From Mesorhizobium shangrilense (GTDB taxonomy: Bacteria > Pseudomonadota > Alphaproteobacteria > Rhizobiales > Rhizobiaceae), in assembly GCF_028826155.1 (NCBI RefSeq), contig NZ_JAQGPN010000001.1:1803501-1867500 (forward strand): a DNA stretch of 64,000 bases, written 5' to 3'. Position numbers and translations under genes: made by a program. Below, one piece after another: positions 34,287-43,089 of this stretch (positions within the stretch are counted from its first letter, which is position 1; every line of letters begins with the position of its first letter). Below the pieces are notes generated by a model that was not told the DNA's origin, made no database searches, and saw only the letters and a list, made by a program, of their open reading frames with translations.

Positions 34287-34308
34287 CCGCGCTCCTTGCG
34301 GAACGCGG
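34287..34308 (-). terminator. Terminator hairpin after flagellin gene 3
   Basis: CCGCGCTCC and GGAACGCGG around a 4-nt loop, a near copy of the flagellin 2 terminator with one G-U pair in RNA, followed by TCTTTGCC on the minus strand. Confidence 0.8.
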
Positions 34309-34352
34309 CCTCGATTGCGCCAGATGGCCTCCGCCCGATGGGCGGTGCTGCG

Positions 34353-35324
34353 TTAACGGAAGAGCGACAGGATGCCCTGTGCGTTACCGTTGGCGATCGA
34401 CAGCGCCTGGATGCCGAGCTGCTGCTGGACCTGCAGCGCCTGCAAGCGGGTCGATTCCTTGTTCATGTCGGCGTCGACGAGCTGGCCGATGCCGCGGTCG
34501 ATCGAGTCCATCAGGCTCTGCGTGAAGGTCTTCTGCAGGTCGATGCGGTTCTTGGCGGCGCCGAGATTGGTGGCCGCCGTGTTCATCTCCTTCAGCGCGC
34601 TCTCCACGACCATCAGCATCTCGCCGATCTGGCCATCGCTGTGCCCTGCGACCGACAGCGACGCGACCGAGTAGGTGTCGCCCGCGGCGGGGTCGTCGCC
34701 CGCAGTGGGGCTCTGCGCGGTGCCCGTGACAGCGCCGGTGGCGCCGACGCGGTCGGCGTCGAGGATGCCCTTCTTGGTCGGTGCGGCGCCGCCGTCATAC
34801 AGCTTGATGTCCTCGACCTTGACGTCGATCGTCGAGATCGATGCGCTGCCGGAGGCGTCGCGGTTGAACGCGGACACGACCTTCACGTCGGCAGCCGCGC
34901 CGCTGGCATTCGAGACTGACAGCATGTTGGTGCCGGAGAAGGAGGCGGCCTCGGCATAGGCCTTCGCCTGCGCCTGGAGCGCCTTGATCTCGGTGTCGAT
35001 CTTCGCCTTGTCGGCGTCGGTCGCGCCGGTGGCGGCCACCAGCTTCACCTTGATCTCGTTGACGGTCTCAATCGCCTTGTTCATGCCGGTATAGGCGGTG
35101 TCGACCTTCGATGCGCCGAGGCCGAGCGCGTCCTGAACGGTGCCCAGCGCCTTATTGTCGGAGCGCATGGTGGTCGCGATCGACCAGTAAGCGGCGTTGT
35201 CGGAGGCTTCCGCGACGCGGAAGCCCGTCGAGATGCGGGCCTGCGTGGTTTCAAGGTTCTTGTTGGTCGAATTCAGGCTCTGCAGAGCCGTCAACGCCGA
35301 GGCGTTGGTCATGATACTGGCCAT
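34353..35324 (-). CDS. Flagellin 3
   Basis: This 323-residue flagellin shares the start MASIMTNASALTALQSL, the D1 helices and the C-terminal region with copies 2 and 4. The central variable part is the shortest of the four (GATGAVTGTAQSPTAGDDPA). Its leader (35358-35429) carries the conserved structure with a perfect 9-bp palindrome. It is a single-gene unit, flanked by hairpin terminators. The four flagellins should be mixed in a complex filament, as in other rhizobia. Confidence 0.95.
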   Translation of the reverse strand: MASIMTNASALTALQSLNSTNKNLETTQARISTGFRVAEASDNAAYWSIATTMRSDNKALGTVQDALGLGASKVDTAYTGMNKAIETVNEIKVKLVAATGATDADKAKIDTEIKALQAQAKAYAEAASFSGTNMLSVSNASGAAADVKVVSAFNRDASGSASISTIDVKVEDIKLYDGGAAPTKKGILDADRVGATGAVTGTAQSPTAGDDPAAGDTYSVASLSVAGHSDGQIGEMLMVVESALKEMNTAATNLGAAKNRIDLQKTFTQSLMDSIDRGIGQLVDADMNKESTRLQALQVQQQLGIQALSIANGNAQGILSLFR

Positions 35325-35357
35325 GGTATTACCTACCCTGTACGCGCTTCATATGGA

Positions 35358-35429
35358 CATACCGGATCGTCCGGTATGACGGCGCGGCATCATGCCCATG
35401 ATCTCGCTTGGCGGCGATCAACCCGTCAT
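35358..35429 (-). promoter_or_regulatory. Structured leader element of flagellin 3 mRNA
   Basis: Arms CATACCGGA (35358-35366) and TCCGGTATG (35370-35378) form a perfect hairpin. ATGACGG (35376-35382) pairs with CCGTCAT (35423-35429) and encloses ATCATG-CC-CATGAT (35389-35402) and a GATC[T]CGC/GCGATC stem. The element ends 33 nt before the ATG. Confidence 0.65.
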
Positions 35430-35562
35430 CCGCCGAAGTCCTAACGCAGAGAATCCTACCAAGCGAGTAAGCGCAGTGGTTAACGGCGGACACCGTAAAG
35501 GGATTCTGAACCGGATCATTAAACTTCTAAGGGAAGGACGGCCGGCGGCGGAATGACAAGGG

Positions 35563-35584
35563 CCGCGCTCCTTGCGGAACGCGG
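35563..35584 (-). terminator. Terminator hairpin after flagellin gene 4
   Basis: CCGCGCTCC and GGAACGCGG around a TTGC loop, third copy of the flagellin terminator family. The minus strand continues CTTGTCATTCC. Confidence 0.78.
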
Positions 35585-35629
35585 CCCCGACTGCCCCATA
35601 GGCCCCCCGCCCGATGGGGCGGTGAACCG

Positions 35630-36628
35630 TTAACGGAAGAGCGACAGGATGCCCTGCGCGTTGCCGTTGGCGATCGACAGCGCCTGGATGCCGAGCTGCT
35701 GCTGAACCTGCAGCGCCTGGAGGCGGGTCGATTCCTTGTTCATGTCGGCGTCGACGAGCTGACCGACGCCGCGGTCGATCGAGTCCATCAGGCTCTGCGT
35801 AAAAGTCTTCTGCAGGTCGATGCGGTTTTTGGCGGCGCCGAGGTTGGTGGCCGCGGTGTTCATGTCCTTGAGGGCGCTTTCGACGACGGCCAGCATCTGG
35901 CCGATCTGAGCGTCGGTCGCGAAGAGCGTGCCGTTCGTGAGGGCCATGGTGTCCACCTGGAAGGTGTCGGCCTGATCGAAGGTGCCGAGCGTCACTGCAT
36001 TGGCTGCGGCTGGCGTGGAGACGACACCCGCCGCGTCCACCGCACGTTCGGAGTTCAGGATGCCCTTCTTGATCGCGGCGGCGCCGCCGGTCTCGTAGAG
36101 CTTGATGTCGTCGACCTTGACGTCGATCGTCGTGATCGAAGCATCGCCCGCCGCCGAACGGTTGAAGGCGGACACGATCTTGACGTCGGCAGCCGCGGTG
36201 GCCGCGGCAGCGCTCTTCACCGACAGCATGTTGGTGCCGGAGAAGGTCGCGGCGTCAGAATAGGCCTTCATCTGGCTCTGAAGAGCCTTGATCTCGGTCT
36301 GGATCTTGGCCTTGTCGGCGTCGGTGGCGCCGGTCGCGGCAACCAACTTCACCTTGATCTCGTTGACGGTTTCGATCGCCTTGTGCATGCCCGTGTAGGC
36401 AGTGTCGACCTTCGACGCGCCGAGGCCCAGCGCATCCTGCACGGTGCCGAGCGCCTTGTTGTCGGAACGCATGGTGGTCGCAATCGACCAGTACGCGGCG
36501 TTGTCAGCCGCTTCCGCGACGCGGAAGCCCGTCGAGATGCGGGATTGCGTGGTTTCAAGGTTCTTGTTGGTTGAATTCAGACTCTGAAGAGCCGTCAACG
36601 CCGAAGCGTTGGTCATGATACTCGCCAT
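35630..36628 (-). CDS. Flagellin 4
   Basis: This 332-residue flagellin has the shared start MASIMTNASALTALQSL and conserved C-terminus, and a distinct central variable region (AAGVVSTPAAANAVTLGTFD, QADTFQVDTMALTNGTLFA). One visible difference in the conserved D1 helix is HKAIETVN for NKAIETVN in copies 2 and 3. Its leader (36662-36733) carries the conserved structure. It lies 222 nt from the fliP stop, the longest gap in this part of the cluster, which contains the promoter and leader. Confidence 0.95.
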   Translation of the reverse strand: MASIMTNASALTALQSLNSTNKNLETTQSRISTGFRVAEAADNAAYWSIATTMRSDNKALGTVQDALGLGASKVDTAYTGMHKAIETVNEIKVKLVAATGATDADKAKIQTEIKALQSQMKAYSDAATFSGTNMLSVKSAAAATAAADVKIVSAFNRSAAGDASITTIDVKVDDIKLYETGGAAAIKKGILNSERAVDAAGVVSTPAAANAVTLGTFDQADTFQVDTMALTNGTLFATDAQIGQMLAVVESALKDMNTAATNLGAAKNRIDLQKTFTQSLMDSIDRGVGQLVDADMNKESTRLQALQVQQQLGIQALSIANGNAQGILSLFR

Positions 36629-36661
36629 GGGACACCTACCCGATACGCGCGTTTACTTTGA

Positions 36662-36733
36662 CATACCGGACTGTCCGGTATGACGGCGCGGCATCATGCC
36701 CATGATCTGCGATGGTCGCGATCAACCCGTCAT
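36662..36733 (-). promoter_or_regulatory. Structured leader element of flagellin 4 mRNA
   Basis: Arms CATACCGGA (36662-36670) and TCCGGTATG (36674-36682) form a perfect hairpin; ATGACGG (36680-36686) pairs with CCGTCAT (36727-36733); ATCATG-CC-CATGAT is at 36693-36706. The inner stem differs in sequence from copies 2 and 3 but keeps pairing: GATC[T]GCGA/TCGCGATC. Confidence 0.65.
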
Positions 36734-36849
36734 CTACAAACCATCATGGCATGGAGATTCTACCAAACGCATAAGGCGATTGGTTAGCGCGAGGTTAACA
36801 GCGCGGGCGAGCCAGCGGATTCTCGTGCGATATCAGACGCTAGAAGAAC

Positions 36850-37581
36850 TCAGGTGAATGATCGAACGAGGCTGCCCACCAGGAGGTTCCAGCCGTCGAT
36901 CAGCACGAAGAACAAGATCTTGAACGGCAGCGATACCACGGTCGGCGGCAACATCATCATGCCCATCGCCATGGTGATGGTGGACACGATGAGGTCGATG
37001 ACGAGGAAGGGAAGCACGATCAGGAAGCCGATCTCGAAGCCGCGTCGAATTTCGGAGATCATGAAGGCGGGGACGAGGATGCGCAGGTCGACCGATACCG
37101 TCGAGACGGTCTGGCCGCGTTCCCGCGCCAGGTCGGCAAAGAGGTTGAAGTCCTTCTCGCGGACGTTCTTCACCATGAAGTCGCGGAACGGGCTGGAGAT
37201 GCGGTCGACCGCCTCCGCCTGCGTGATCTGGTTGTCCATCAGGGGACGCACGCCGTTGGTCCACGCCTGGTCGAACGTCGGCGCCATCACGTAGAAGGTC
37301 ATGAACAGCGAGAGGCTGATTAGCACAAGATTGGCGGGCGTCGTCTGCAATCCGATGCCGGCGCGCAGGATCGAGAACGCGATGATGAAGCGCGTGAAGC
37401 TCGTCGTCATGATGAGCAGCCCCGGCGCTACCGACAGGATGGTCAACAGGCCGAACATCTGGATGATGTAGCCTACCGTCGTCCCGTCGGCCTGGGCGAT
37501 GCCGCCGAGGTCGATCTGCTGGGCGAACGTGGCGCTGCTGCCTGCCAGCAGCAATGCGAAGGTGAGGACGAGCTTTTTCAT
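36850..37581 (-). CDS. fliP: Flagellar export protein FliP
   Basis: FliP (243 residues) is the core pore subunit of the flagellar export gate. It has a cleavable signal sequence (MKKLVLTFALLLAGSSATFA) and four membrane segments. The family signatures LLIMTTSFTRFIIAFSILRA, RILVPAFMISEIRRGFEIGF and GMMMLPPTVVSLPFKILFFV are complete. It is the last gene of the flgB-flgC-fliE-flgG-flgA-flgI-motE-flgH-fliL-fliP run and overlaps fliL by 4 nt. Confidence 0.97.
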   Translation of the reverse strand: MKKLVLTFALLLAGSSATFAQQIDLGGIAQADGTTVGYIIQMFGLLTILSVAPGLLIMTTSFTRFIIAFSILRAGIGLQTTPANLVLISLSLFMTFYVMAPTFDQAWTNGVRPLMDNQITQAEAVDRISSPFRDFMVKNVREKDFNLFADLARERGQTVSTVSVDLRILVPAFMISEIRRGFEIGFLIVLPFLVIDLIVSTITMAMGMMMLPPTVVSLPFKILFFVLIDGWNLLVGSLVRSFT

Positions 37582-38111
37582 TCGAGCAGGAAGGTGCGGA
37601 TGAGAACGCGCTTCACCGTGCCCTGGCTGCGCAATCGGGCCCGCTCCTCCAGGTCCGTGCGCAGGTGGAGGAAGCCGCTGGCTCCCTCGATCTGATGCAG
37701 TTTCAGCGTGCGCACGTAGGTGATCAGGTCCTGGTGGATGGCATCGGCGAGGCCCGGATCCTCCGGAGCGTTGTCGAAGACAAGCGAAAGCTCCATGCGA
37801 ACCCAGGTGTCGGCGGGCTGAGCAAGATTGGTGGTGATGGGGGCGAGCGGAACGATCGTCAGTTGAGCCGGTGCGGCGCGGTCCCCCGCGGCCTCATTGG
37901 CGCCGGCCGCCCCCGCGTCATGGCCAGGTTCCGCACCAACAGGGCTTTCAGTCTTGCTCGGCATCGAAGGCTGGCTGCCGCGCATGTAGCCTCCAGCGAA
38001 CCATCCTCCGCCGATGGCGACGCCGGTCATCGCCAGCAGCACGGCAAGCTGGATGATCAGCGACGGCCCCTTCTTCGCTGCGGGTTCCTGATCGATTACG
38101 GCCACGGCCAT
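37578..38111 (-). CDS. fliL: Flagellar basal body-associated protein FliL
   Basis: FliL (177 residues) is a single-pass inner-membrane protein that surrounds the stator. The membrane segment is about residues 19-40 (LIIQLAVLLAMTGVAIGGGW), followed by a Pro/Ala/Gly-rich linker and a periplasmic domain (WVRMELSLVFDNAPEDPGLA, DLITYVRTLKLHQIEGASGF) ending in VKRVLIRTFLLE. The ATG at 38111 starts MAVAVIDQEPAAKK. It overlaps fliP by 4 nt. A second, more divergent FliL-like gene is at 13417. Confidence 0.92.
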   Translation of the reverse strand: MAVAVIDQEPAAKKGPSLIIQLAVLLAMTGVAIGGGWFAGGYMRGSQPSMPSKTESPVGAEPGHDAGAAGANEAAGDRAAPAQLTIVPLAPITTNLAQPADTWVRMELSLVFDNAPEDPGLADAIHQDLITYVRTLKLHQIEGASGFLHLRTDLEERARLRSQGTVKRVLIRTFLLE

Positions 38112-38128
38112 GGTCTCCGAGCCCGCGC

Positions 38129-38833
38129 CTAAAACGGGGAAATGTTGTCGAGGATCTGCGTGCCGTAGGGTGGCTGCTGAACCTCGGTCAGACGGCCGCG
38201 TCCCCCATAGGAGATGCGGGCCTCGGCGATGCGCTCGTAGGGGATCGTGTTGTTCGGTCCGATGTCGGAAGGCCGCACGATGCCTCCAATGGTCAGGATG
38301 CGCAGCTCGGCGTTGACGCGGACCTCCTGGGAACCCTGGATCATCATGTTGCCGTTCGGGAAGACCTGGGTGACGACCGCTGCGACGGAAAGCTCGAGCC
38401 GTTCGGAGCGTTCGGTCGTGCCTGCGCCAGACGCCTCGGTGTTGGCGTCGATGTTGATGTTGCCCGCGCCTTCGGTCTTGGCGCCCTCCCACTCGAAGCC
38501 CAGGCCAAAGCCGAGATCGCGGCTGGTGGAGCGGTTGCGCTCGGATTCGTTCTTGAAGCGGGCGCGATCGTCGATCGAGATCTCCACGGTCAGGATGTCG
38601 CCCGGCCTCAGAGCGCGCGGATCGGTGAACAGGCGGCTCTGGCGATCGTTCCAAAGCGAGAAGCGTCCGGGAGCCGCTGACGGCGCATCCGGATATTGCG
38701 AGATCGAGCCGGTGGTGTCGTCGATGCCGCTGCCGACCGGCGACAGCGCCGGCGGCCTGCCGATCTCGTTGACGGGCGTGGCGCAGCCGTAGAGCGCGGC
38801 GAGGAACAGCAAGGGAAGCGTGCGGCGGATCAT
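38129..38833 (-). CDS. flgH: Flagellar L-ring protein FlgH
   Basis: FlgH (234 residues) is an outer-membrane lipoprotein forming the L ring. The N-terminal lipobox is LYGC at Cys16 (MIRRTLPLLFLAALYGCATP). Family motifs are SLWNDRQSRLFTDPRALRPG, DILTVEISIDDRARFKNESE and ISYGGRGRLTEVQQPPYGTQ near the C-terminus. It starts by overlapping the motE stop (4 nt) and ends 17 nt before fliL. Confidence 0.95.
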   Translation of the reverse strand: MIRRTLPLLFLAALYGCATPVNEIGRPPALSPVGSGIDDTTGSISQYPDAPSAAPGRFSLWNDRQSRLFTDPRALRPGDILTVEISIDDRARFKNESERNRSTSRDLGFGLGFEWEGAKTEGAGNINIDANTEASGAGTTERSERLELSVAAVVTQVFPNGNMMIQGSQEVRVNAELRILTIGGIVRPSDIGPNNTIPYERIAEARISYGGRGRLTEVQQPPYGTQILDNISPF

Positions 38834-39378
38834 GTTGGGTCTTCCCGTCTGACGACGCTGGCCATTATCGTGGTCAGGACCGCCGCTTCCTTGCTCTTCA
38901 TCTCGTTGAGGATGACGCTCGCCTTGCGCGTGTCGAGCTTGATCAGGATGCCGGCGGCGAGGTCCGGCTTGAGCTCCGCCAGGCGTTCGGCGGCGGCGTC
39001 AGGCTTCATGCCGCCATAGATCTTGACCAGCCCGTCCTGCGCCTGGGCGAGAAACGCCTCGCGCTTCTTCATCCAGGTCTCATACTCGACGCGCTTGGCG
39101 TCGAGCGCCTTCATGCGTTCGTCGATCTCGGCCTGCAGCTGCTCCAGCTCTTTCGCCTGGAGCGCATAGCGGCGGTCGCGCGCCGCGTCGGCGATGTTGC
39201 CGCAGAAGCGCTGGATCTCGTCGGCGGAGCCTTCACTGGCGGGCGCCGCCACGACCGGCTGAGGCCCGACCTGGCGGACGGCGTCGGCCGTTTGCGTGGA
39301 CGCCGGCAGGCAGAAGAGCAGCAAGCCCGCGGACGCCGCGAAGGCCAGCCTGATCGGGGAGAGCGCTAAGACCGTCAT
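38830..39378 (-). CDS. motE: MotE, chaperone for MotC
   Basis: MotE (182 residues) is a rhizobial periplasmic protein that in Sinorhizobium is needed for folding or stability of MotC. It has a signal peptide (LAFAASAGLLLFCLPASTQT), one or more Cys in the mature part (IQRFCGNIAD), a long coiled coil (ALQAKELEQLQAEIDERMKA, LDAKRVEYETWMKKREAFLA) and the MgtE/MotE N-like tail (KPDAAAERLAELKPDLAAGI, LIKLDTRKASVILNEM). It lies 8 nt after the flgI stop and overlaps flgH. Confidence 0.93.
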   Translation of the reverse strand: MTVLALSPIRLAFAASAGLLLFCLPASTQTADAVRQVGPQPVVAAPASEGSADEIQRFCGNIADAARDRRYALQAKELEQLQAEIDERMKALDAKRVEYETWMKKREAFLAQAQDGLVKIYGGMKPDAAAERLAELKPDLAAGILIKLDTRKASVILNEMKSKEAAVLTTIMASVVRREDPT

Positions 39379-39386
39379 GATGGCGC

Positions 39387-40607
39387 CTACTGCAGCACCA
39401 GGTCGGCCTGGAGCGCGCCTGCCGACTTGATGGATTGGAGGATGGCGATGATGCCGTCGGGCTTCACACCGAGCTTGTTGAGCCCACCCACCAGCGTCTC
39501 CAGATTGGGACCGTTGAGCAGGCCGACCGTGGCGTCGGGCTGCGCCGCATCGATCACGGTATAGTCCTCGACGGCGGTCTCGCCGTCGGAGAAGGGATCC
39601 GGCTGGACGACACGCGGCATTTCGGTGATGCGCACCGTCAGCGTGCCGTGGCTGATGGCGACGCGGGAAATCTTGACGTCCTGGCCGATCACGATCGTGC
39701 CCGTGCGTTCGTCGACGACGACGCGCGCCGGCATGTCGACCTCGACGGGAAGGGTCTCCAGCATGGCGTAGAAACGCGCGCTGGAGATCTTGGCAGGTTG
39801 CTCGATGATGACGGTCTTGGCGTCCTGCTCGTAGGCGAGGCGCTTGCCGAACCGATCCTTGGTGAAGGCATTGATGGTATCGGCGATCTTCACGGCGGTC
39901 GAGAAGTCGGCGTTGCGCAGCTCCAGCTTCAAGTTGGTCTGGTAGGCGAACTTCTCGTTGATCTCGCGCTCGACGATGGCGCCGTTGGGGACGCGTCCGG
40001 CCGTGGGCACGCCCTGGGTCAGCTTTTCCGCCGCACCTTGCGCGTTGAAGCCGGTAACGATGACCGGGCCCTGCGCCACGCCATAGATCTCACCGTCCGC
40101 GGCCTTGAGCGGTGTCATGATCAGGGTGCCGCCGGCGAGCGAGGTGGCATCGCCCATCGAGGATACGGTGACGTCCATGCGCGCGCCGGTCGAGACGAAG
40201 GCGGGGAAGTTGGCGGTCACGATGACGGCGGCGACGTTCTTGGCGCGCGCCCGGCCGCCTTCGGAGGCGATGCCGAGGTTCTCGAGCATGGCGCGAATCG
40301 ATTGCTCGGTGAAGGGCGAGTTGCGCAGGCTGTCGCCGCTTCCCTGCAGGCCGATGACGAGACCGTAGCCAACCAGCTGGTTCTCGCGGGCGCTCTGCAG
40401 ATTGGCAATGTCCTTGATGCGCGTGACCATGCCGCCACGCGCGGGCAGGGCCGGGCCGCCGCGGCGGTCGTAGCCGCCATAGATGCCGTCGCGGTCTCCG
40501 CCAGGGCTGGCTGGCGCCCATTTGCCGCCGTCAAGGTCGGCCGCCAGGGCCGGGGCGGGAATCAGCGAGGCAGCCAAGAGGACAGCCAGGATCGCGCGGC
40601 GGAACAT
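39387..40607 (-). CDS. flgI: Flagellar P-ring protein FlgI
   Basis: FlgI (406 residues) forms the periplasmic P ring. It has a signal peptide ([20 protein letters not shown]) and the family segments RIKDIANLQSARENQLVGYG, LVIGLQGSGDSLRNSPFTEQ, VTVSSMGDATSLAGGTLIMT and RVVVDERTGTIVIGQDVKIS. A Gly/Arg-rich insertion (SPGGDRDGIYGGYDRRGGPA) after the signal peptide is longer than in enterobacteria. Its start overlaps the flgA stop in TGATG. Confidence 0.95.
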   Translation of the reverse strand: MFRRAILAVLLAASLIPAPALAADLDGGKWAPASPGGDRDGIYGGYDRRGGPALPARGGMVTRIKDIANLQSARENQLVGYGLVIGLQGSGDSLRNSPFTEQSIRAMLENLGIASEGGRARAKNVAAVIVTANFPAFVSTGARMDVTVSSMGDATSLAGGTLIMTPLKAADGEIYGVAQGPVIVTGFNAQGAAEKLTQGVPTAGRVPNGAIVEREINEKFAYQTNLKLELRNADFSTAVKIADTINAFTKDRFGKRLAYEQDAKTVIIEQPAKISSARFYAMLETLPVEVDMPARVVVDERTGTIVIGQDVKISRVAISHGTLTVRITEMPRVVQPDPFSDGETAVEDYTVIDAAQPDATVGLLNGPNLETLVGGLNKLGVKPDGIIAILQSIKSAGALQADLVLQ

Positions 40608-41074
40608 CAGGCGCCGACCCTCACAGTGCCGCTGCCGGTGACGATTGCCGTGAAGACCTTGCCGCTGTCCATATTACGCACCTTGACGACGTCGCCGACG
40701 GCGCCGGATTGCAGGCAGATCACCGTGGCCGATATCTGGAGGGGGCCTGCCTCGAAAAGGACCTGCACCGGCGAGCCCTGCTCGACCAGATGCGCCTCGC
40801 GGAGCGAATTGACGGGGACGTAGCGGTTGGGCAGCAGCGTGCGCCGCGCCACCTTGCCGTCGAGATCGTCGGCGCGGAAGGCCACGTCGGCGGGTATCTG
40901 CTTGCCGGGCTTCAGCACCACCTCGCGCAGCGCCGAGATCGTGACCGTCTCGCCGGGATAGATGGTGCGCACCGGCACCAGTACGGTCTCCGAGGCGAAG
41001 GCGGGCAGGGCGGCAGCCGTTACGGCCGCCGCGAGGGCTGCGATGCGGAAAGCGCGGCGGATCATCCCTGTCAC
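40607..41074 (-). CDS. flgA: Flagellar P-ring chaperone FlgA
   Basis: FlgA (155 residues) is the periplasmic chaperone that assists FlgI polymerisation. It has a signal peptide ([21 protein letters not shown]) and SAF-domain motifs [40 protein letters not shown] and [20 protein letters not shown]. It is shorter than enterobacterial FlgA (219), lacking the N-terminal domain, as is common in Alphaproteobacteria. It overlaps flgG (ATGA) and flgI (TGATG). Confidence 0.93.
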   Translation of the reverse strand: MTGMIRRAFRIAALAAAVTAAALPAFASETVLVPVRTIYPGETVTISALREVVLKPGKQIPADVAFRADDLDGKVARRTLLPNRYVPVNSLREAHLVEQGSPVQVLFEAGPLQISATVICLQSGAVGDVVKVRNMDSGKVFTAIVTGSGTVRVGA

Positions 41075-41859
41075 CGGATGTTCTTGGAGACGACGGCGGC
41101 CATCTCGTCGGCGGCCTGGATGACCTTCGAGTTCATCTCGTAGGCGCGCTGCGCCGAGATCAGCTCGGTGATCTCCTTCACCGGATCGACGTTGGAATCT
41201 TCGAGATAGCCCTGCTGGACCGTCGCGAAGCCGGGATCGCCGGGCACGCCGACATTGGCGGCGCCGGACGCCTCCGTCTCCTGGAACAGGTTGTCGCCGA
41301 GCGGCGCGAGGCCTGCCTCGTTGGCAAAGGTGGCGAGCGTCAGCTGGCCGATCTCCTGGACTTCGGCTTCGCCGTCGAAACGGGCGAACACCTGTCCGCT
41401 CTTGTTGACGATGATCGAGATCGCGTCCGCCGGGACGGTGATCGCCGGCACGACGGGGTAACCGTCGGGGGTCACGATCTGGCCCGTCGCGTCGGTATTG
41501 AAGGCGCCTGCGCGCGTGTAGAGCGTCTGGCCGTCGGCGCCTTCGATCTGGAACCAGCCGGTGCCGGTCAGGGCGAGGTCGAACTGGTTGCCGGTCTGGT
41601 TGAGCGCGCCCTGCACGTTGACGTTGCGGATCGCCGTCGTCTGGACGCCAAGGCCGATGCTGACGCCTTCCGGCACCATGCCGCTGTTGGAGCGGCTGGG
41701 CACGCCCTGGGTCCGGTCGGTCTGATAGAGGAGATCGGTGAACTCCGCCCGCGCCCGCTTGAAGCCGGTGGTGTTGATGTTGGCGATGTTGTTGGCGATG
41801 ACCTCGAGGTTGGTCTGCTGGGCGGTCATGCCGGTTGCGGCGATTGCAAGCGCTCTCAT
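41071..41859 (-). CDS. flgG: Distal rod protein FlgG
   Basis: FlgG (262 residues) builds the distal rod. The sequence [20 protein letters not shown] with [40 protein letters not shown] and [40 protein letters not shown] are the canonical motifs. Length is as in other species. It overlaps flgA by 4 nt and follows fliE by 11 nt. Confidence 0.97.
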   Translation of the reverse strand: MRALAIAATGMTAQQTNLEVIANNIANINTTGFKRARAEFTDLLYQTDRTQGVPSRSNSGMVPEGVSIGLGVQTTAIRNVNVQGALNQTGNQFDLALTGTGWFQIEGADGQTLYTRAGAFNTDATGQIVTPDGYPVVPAITVPADAISIIVNKSGQVFARFDGEAEVQEIGQLTLATFANEAGLAPLGDNLFQETEASGAANVGVPGDPGFATVQQGYLEDSNVDPVKEITELISAQRAYEMNSKVIQAADEMAAVVSKNIR

Positions 41860-41870
41860 ACGGTACTCCT

Positions 41871-42197
41871 TCAGATCGCCATGCGGCTGACGTCGAGATA
41901 GGCGGAGATGATCTTGTCGCGGATGGCGACCGCAGCCTGGAGCGACTGCTCGGCGCTCATCACGGCGTCGACCACCTCGCGTGTGTCCGCGTCCCCCTGC
42001 AGCGCCTTCACCGAGGCGGCTTCGGCGTTGTTCAGCGTGTCTACGGTGCGATTGGCGGCGGCGGCGAGCAGATCGGTGAAGGATGGCCCGGTCGCGGCCT
42101 CGGCGGCGGAGGCCAGCCTGTCGGCAGAGCCGGTCGCAAATCCGGCGCCGCCGATAGTCAGTTTCTGTTCGATGTTCCCGATGGCGCCGATCATCAC
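41871..42197 (-). CDS. fliE: Flagellar hook-basal body protein FliE
   Basis: FliE (108 residues) joins the MS ring to the proximal rod. It has the family core [40 protein letters not shown] and the C-terminal [12 protein letters not shown]. Its start overlaps the flgC stop by 4 nt, and it precedes flgG by 11 nt. Confidence 0.95.
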   Translation of the reverse strand: MMIGAIGNIEQKLTIGGAGFATGSADRLASAAEAATGPSFTDLLAAAANRTVDTLNNAEAASVKALQGDADTREVVDAVMSAEQSLQAAVAIRDKIISAYLDVSRMAI

Positions 42198-42610
42198 TGG
42201 CTCCGCATCAGGTCGATGGTCATGGAGATCAGTTCGCGCGCCTGCCGGATGATCTGCAGATTGGCCTCATAGGAGCGATTGGCCTCGCTCATGTCGGTCA
42301 TCTCTATCAGCGTGTTGACGTTCGGCATCTTGACGAAGCCGTTCTCGTCGGCGGCCTGGTTGCCCGGCTGGAATTCCAGCGGGAAAGCGCCTGCGTCGCG
42401 CCCGATCGAGGTGACGTTCACGACCGATCCGCCGCTTGCCCGGTCGAGCTCGGCCGCGAAGGTTATGGTCTTGCGGCGATACGGATCGCTGCCGGGCGTC
42501 TCGCCCGTCGATTGGGCGTTGGCGATGTTCTCCGAAACGACGCGAAGCCGCTCGGATTGCGCCGCAAGGCCCGATGCGCCGACTTTCAATGCGGTCGTAA
42601 GAGCATCCAT
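42194..42610 (-). CDS. flgC: Proximal rod protein FlgC
   Basis: FlgC (138 residues) is a rod subunit. It has the axial-protein box [20 protein letters not shown] and [17 protein letters not shown], and ends [20 protein letters not shown]. The motifs and length are typical of rod proteins. It lies 5 nt after flgB and overlaps fliE by 4 nt. Confidence 0.96.
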   Translation of the reverse strand: MDALTTALKVGASGLAAQSERLRVVSENIANAQSTGETPGSDPYRRKTITFAAELDRASGGSVVNVTSIGRDAGAFPLEFQPGNQAADENGFVKMPNVNTLIEMTDMSEANRSYEANLQIIRQARELISMTIDLMRSQ

Positions 42611-42615
42611 GGGGA

Positions 42616-42996
42616 TCAGCCCTTCATGCTCGTCAACGCCATGCGATGGAACGCCTTGACGATGGCCGTGTTGAGCTCCATGCCGCGGCGGATCTCGCCA
42701 GACTTCATAAGTTCCTTCTCGAGCACCACGGTGTTCTTCGAAGGCATCAGCGCCTGGCTGGTGTCTTCCTGCGTGACCTTGAAACCGTCCGCCGACGAAT
42801 TGCCCGCGAGGTGCGCGGGGTTGGTCGACGCCAGTGTCACGCGCGTATTGTCAAGGACGCGCTGGAACGGCTCGATCTCGGCGGTTCCGTAGCCCGGCGT
42901 GTTGACGTTCGCGACGTTGCCAGCCACCGCCGACTGCCGCACGGCAAGCCAGCGCGACTGCTGCGAAGCAAGGTCGAAAAGGTTGACGGGATCCAT
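42616..42996 (-). CDS. flgB: Proximal rod protein FlgB
   Basis: FlgB (126 residues) is the first rod subunit. It has [20 protein letters not shown] with [17 protein letters not shown], and the C-terminal [25 protein letters not shown] helix ([20 protein letters not shown]) ending [12 protein letters not shown]. It heads a ten-gene run ending at fliP; the promoter-like element is 26 nt upstream (43023-43043). Confidence 0.96.
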   Translation of the reverse strand: MDPVNLFDLASQQSRWLAVRQSAVAGNVANVNTPGYGTAEIEPFQRVLDNTRVTLASTNPAHLAGNSSADGFKVTQEDTSQALMPSKNTVVLEKELMKSGEIRRGMELNTAIVKAFHRMALTSMKG

Positions 42997-43022
42997 GCGT
43001 GTCTCCGGACGATGAACAGAGA

Positions 43023-43043
43023 CTATGCGTCCAGTCTTGCGTG
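43023..43043 (-). promoter_or_regulatory. Flagellar operon promoter-like element upstream of flgB
   Basis: On the minus strand CACGCAAG, a 10-nt spacer and TAG lie 26 nt upstream of the flgB ATG, in the only sizeable gap (93 nt) between fliI-linked orf and flgB. Confidence 0.58.
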
Positions 43044-43089
43044 GACCTTGCCAAGCGCTCTGGGCGCGCTGGATCGGAGCCCGGAGAGT

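Noticed and set aside
32895..35584. Regularly spaced repeats suggesting a CRISPR array
   Set aside because: The repeated 22-nt hairpins are 1.3 kb apart and lie at the 3' ends of flagellin genes; they are terminators.
32710..36850. Copy of the CRCRCAAG-N10-TAG element before the flagellin genes
   Set aside because: I could not find CAAG-N10-TAG there; flagellins 2-4 share a different upstream pattern (TAACC, 18 nt, GTAG), so they seem to use another promoter type.
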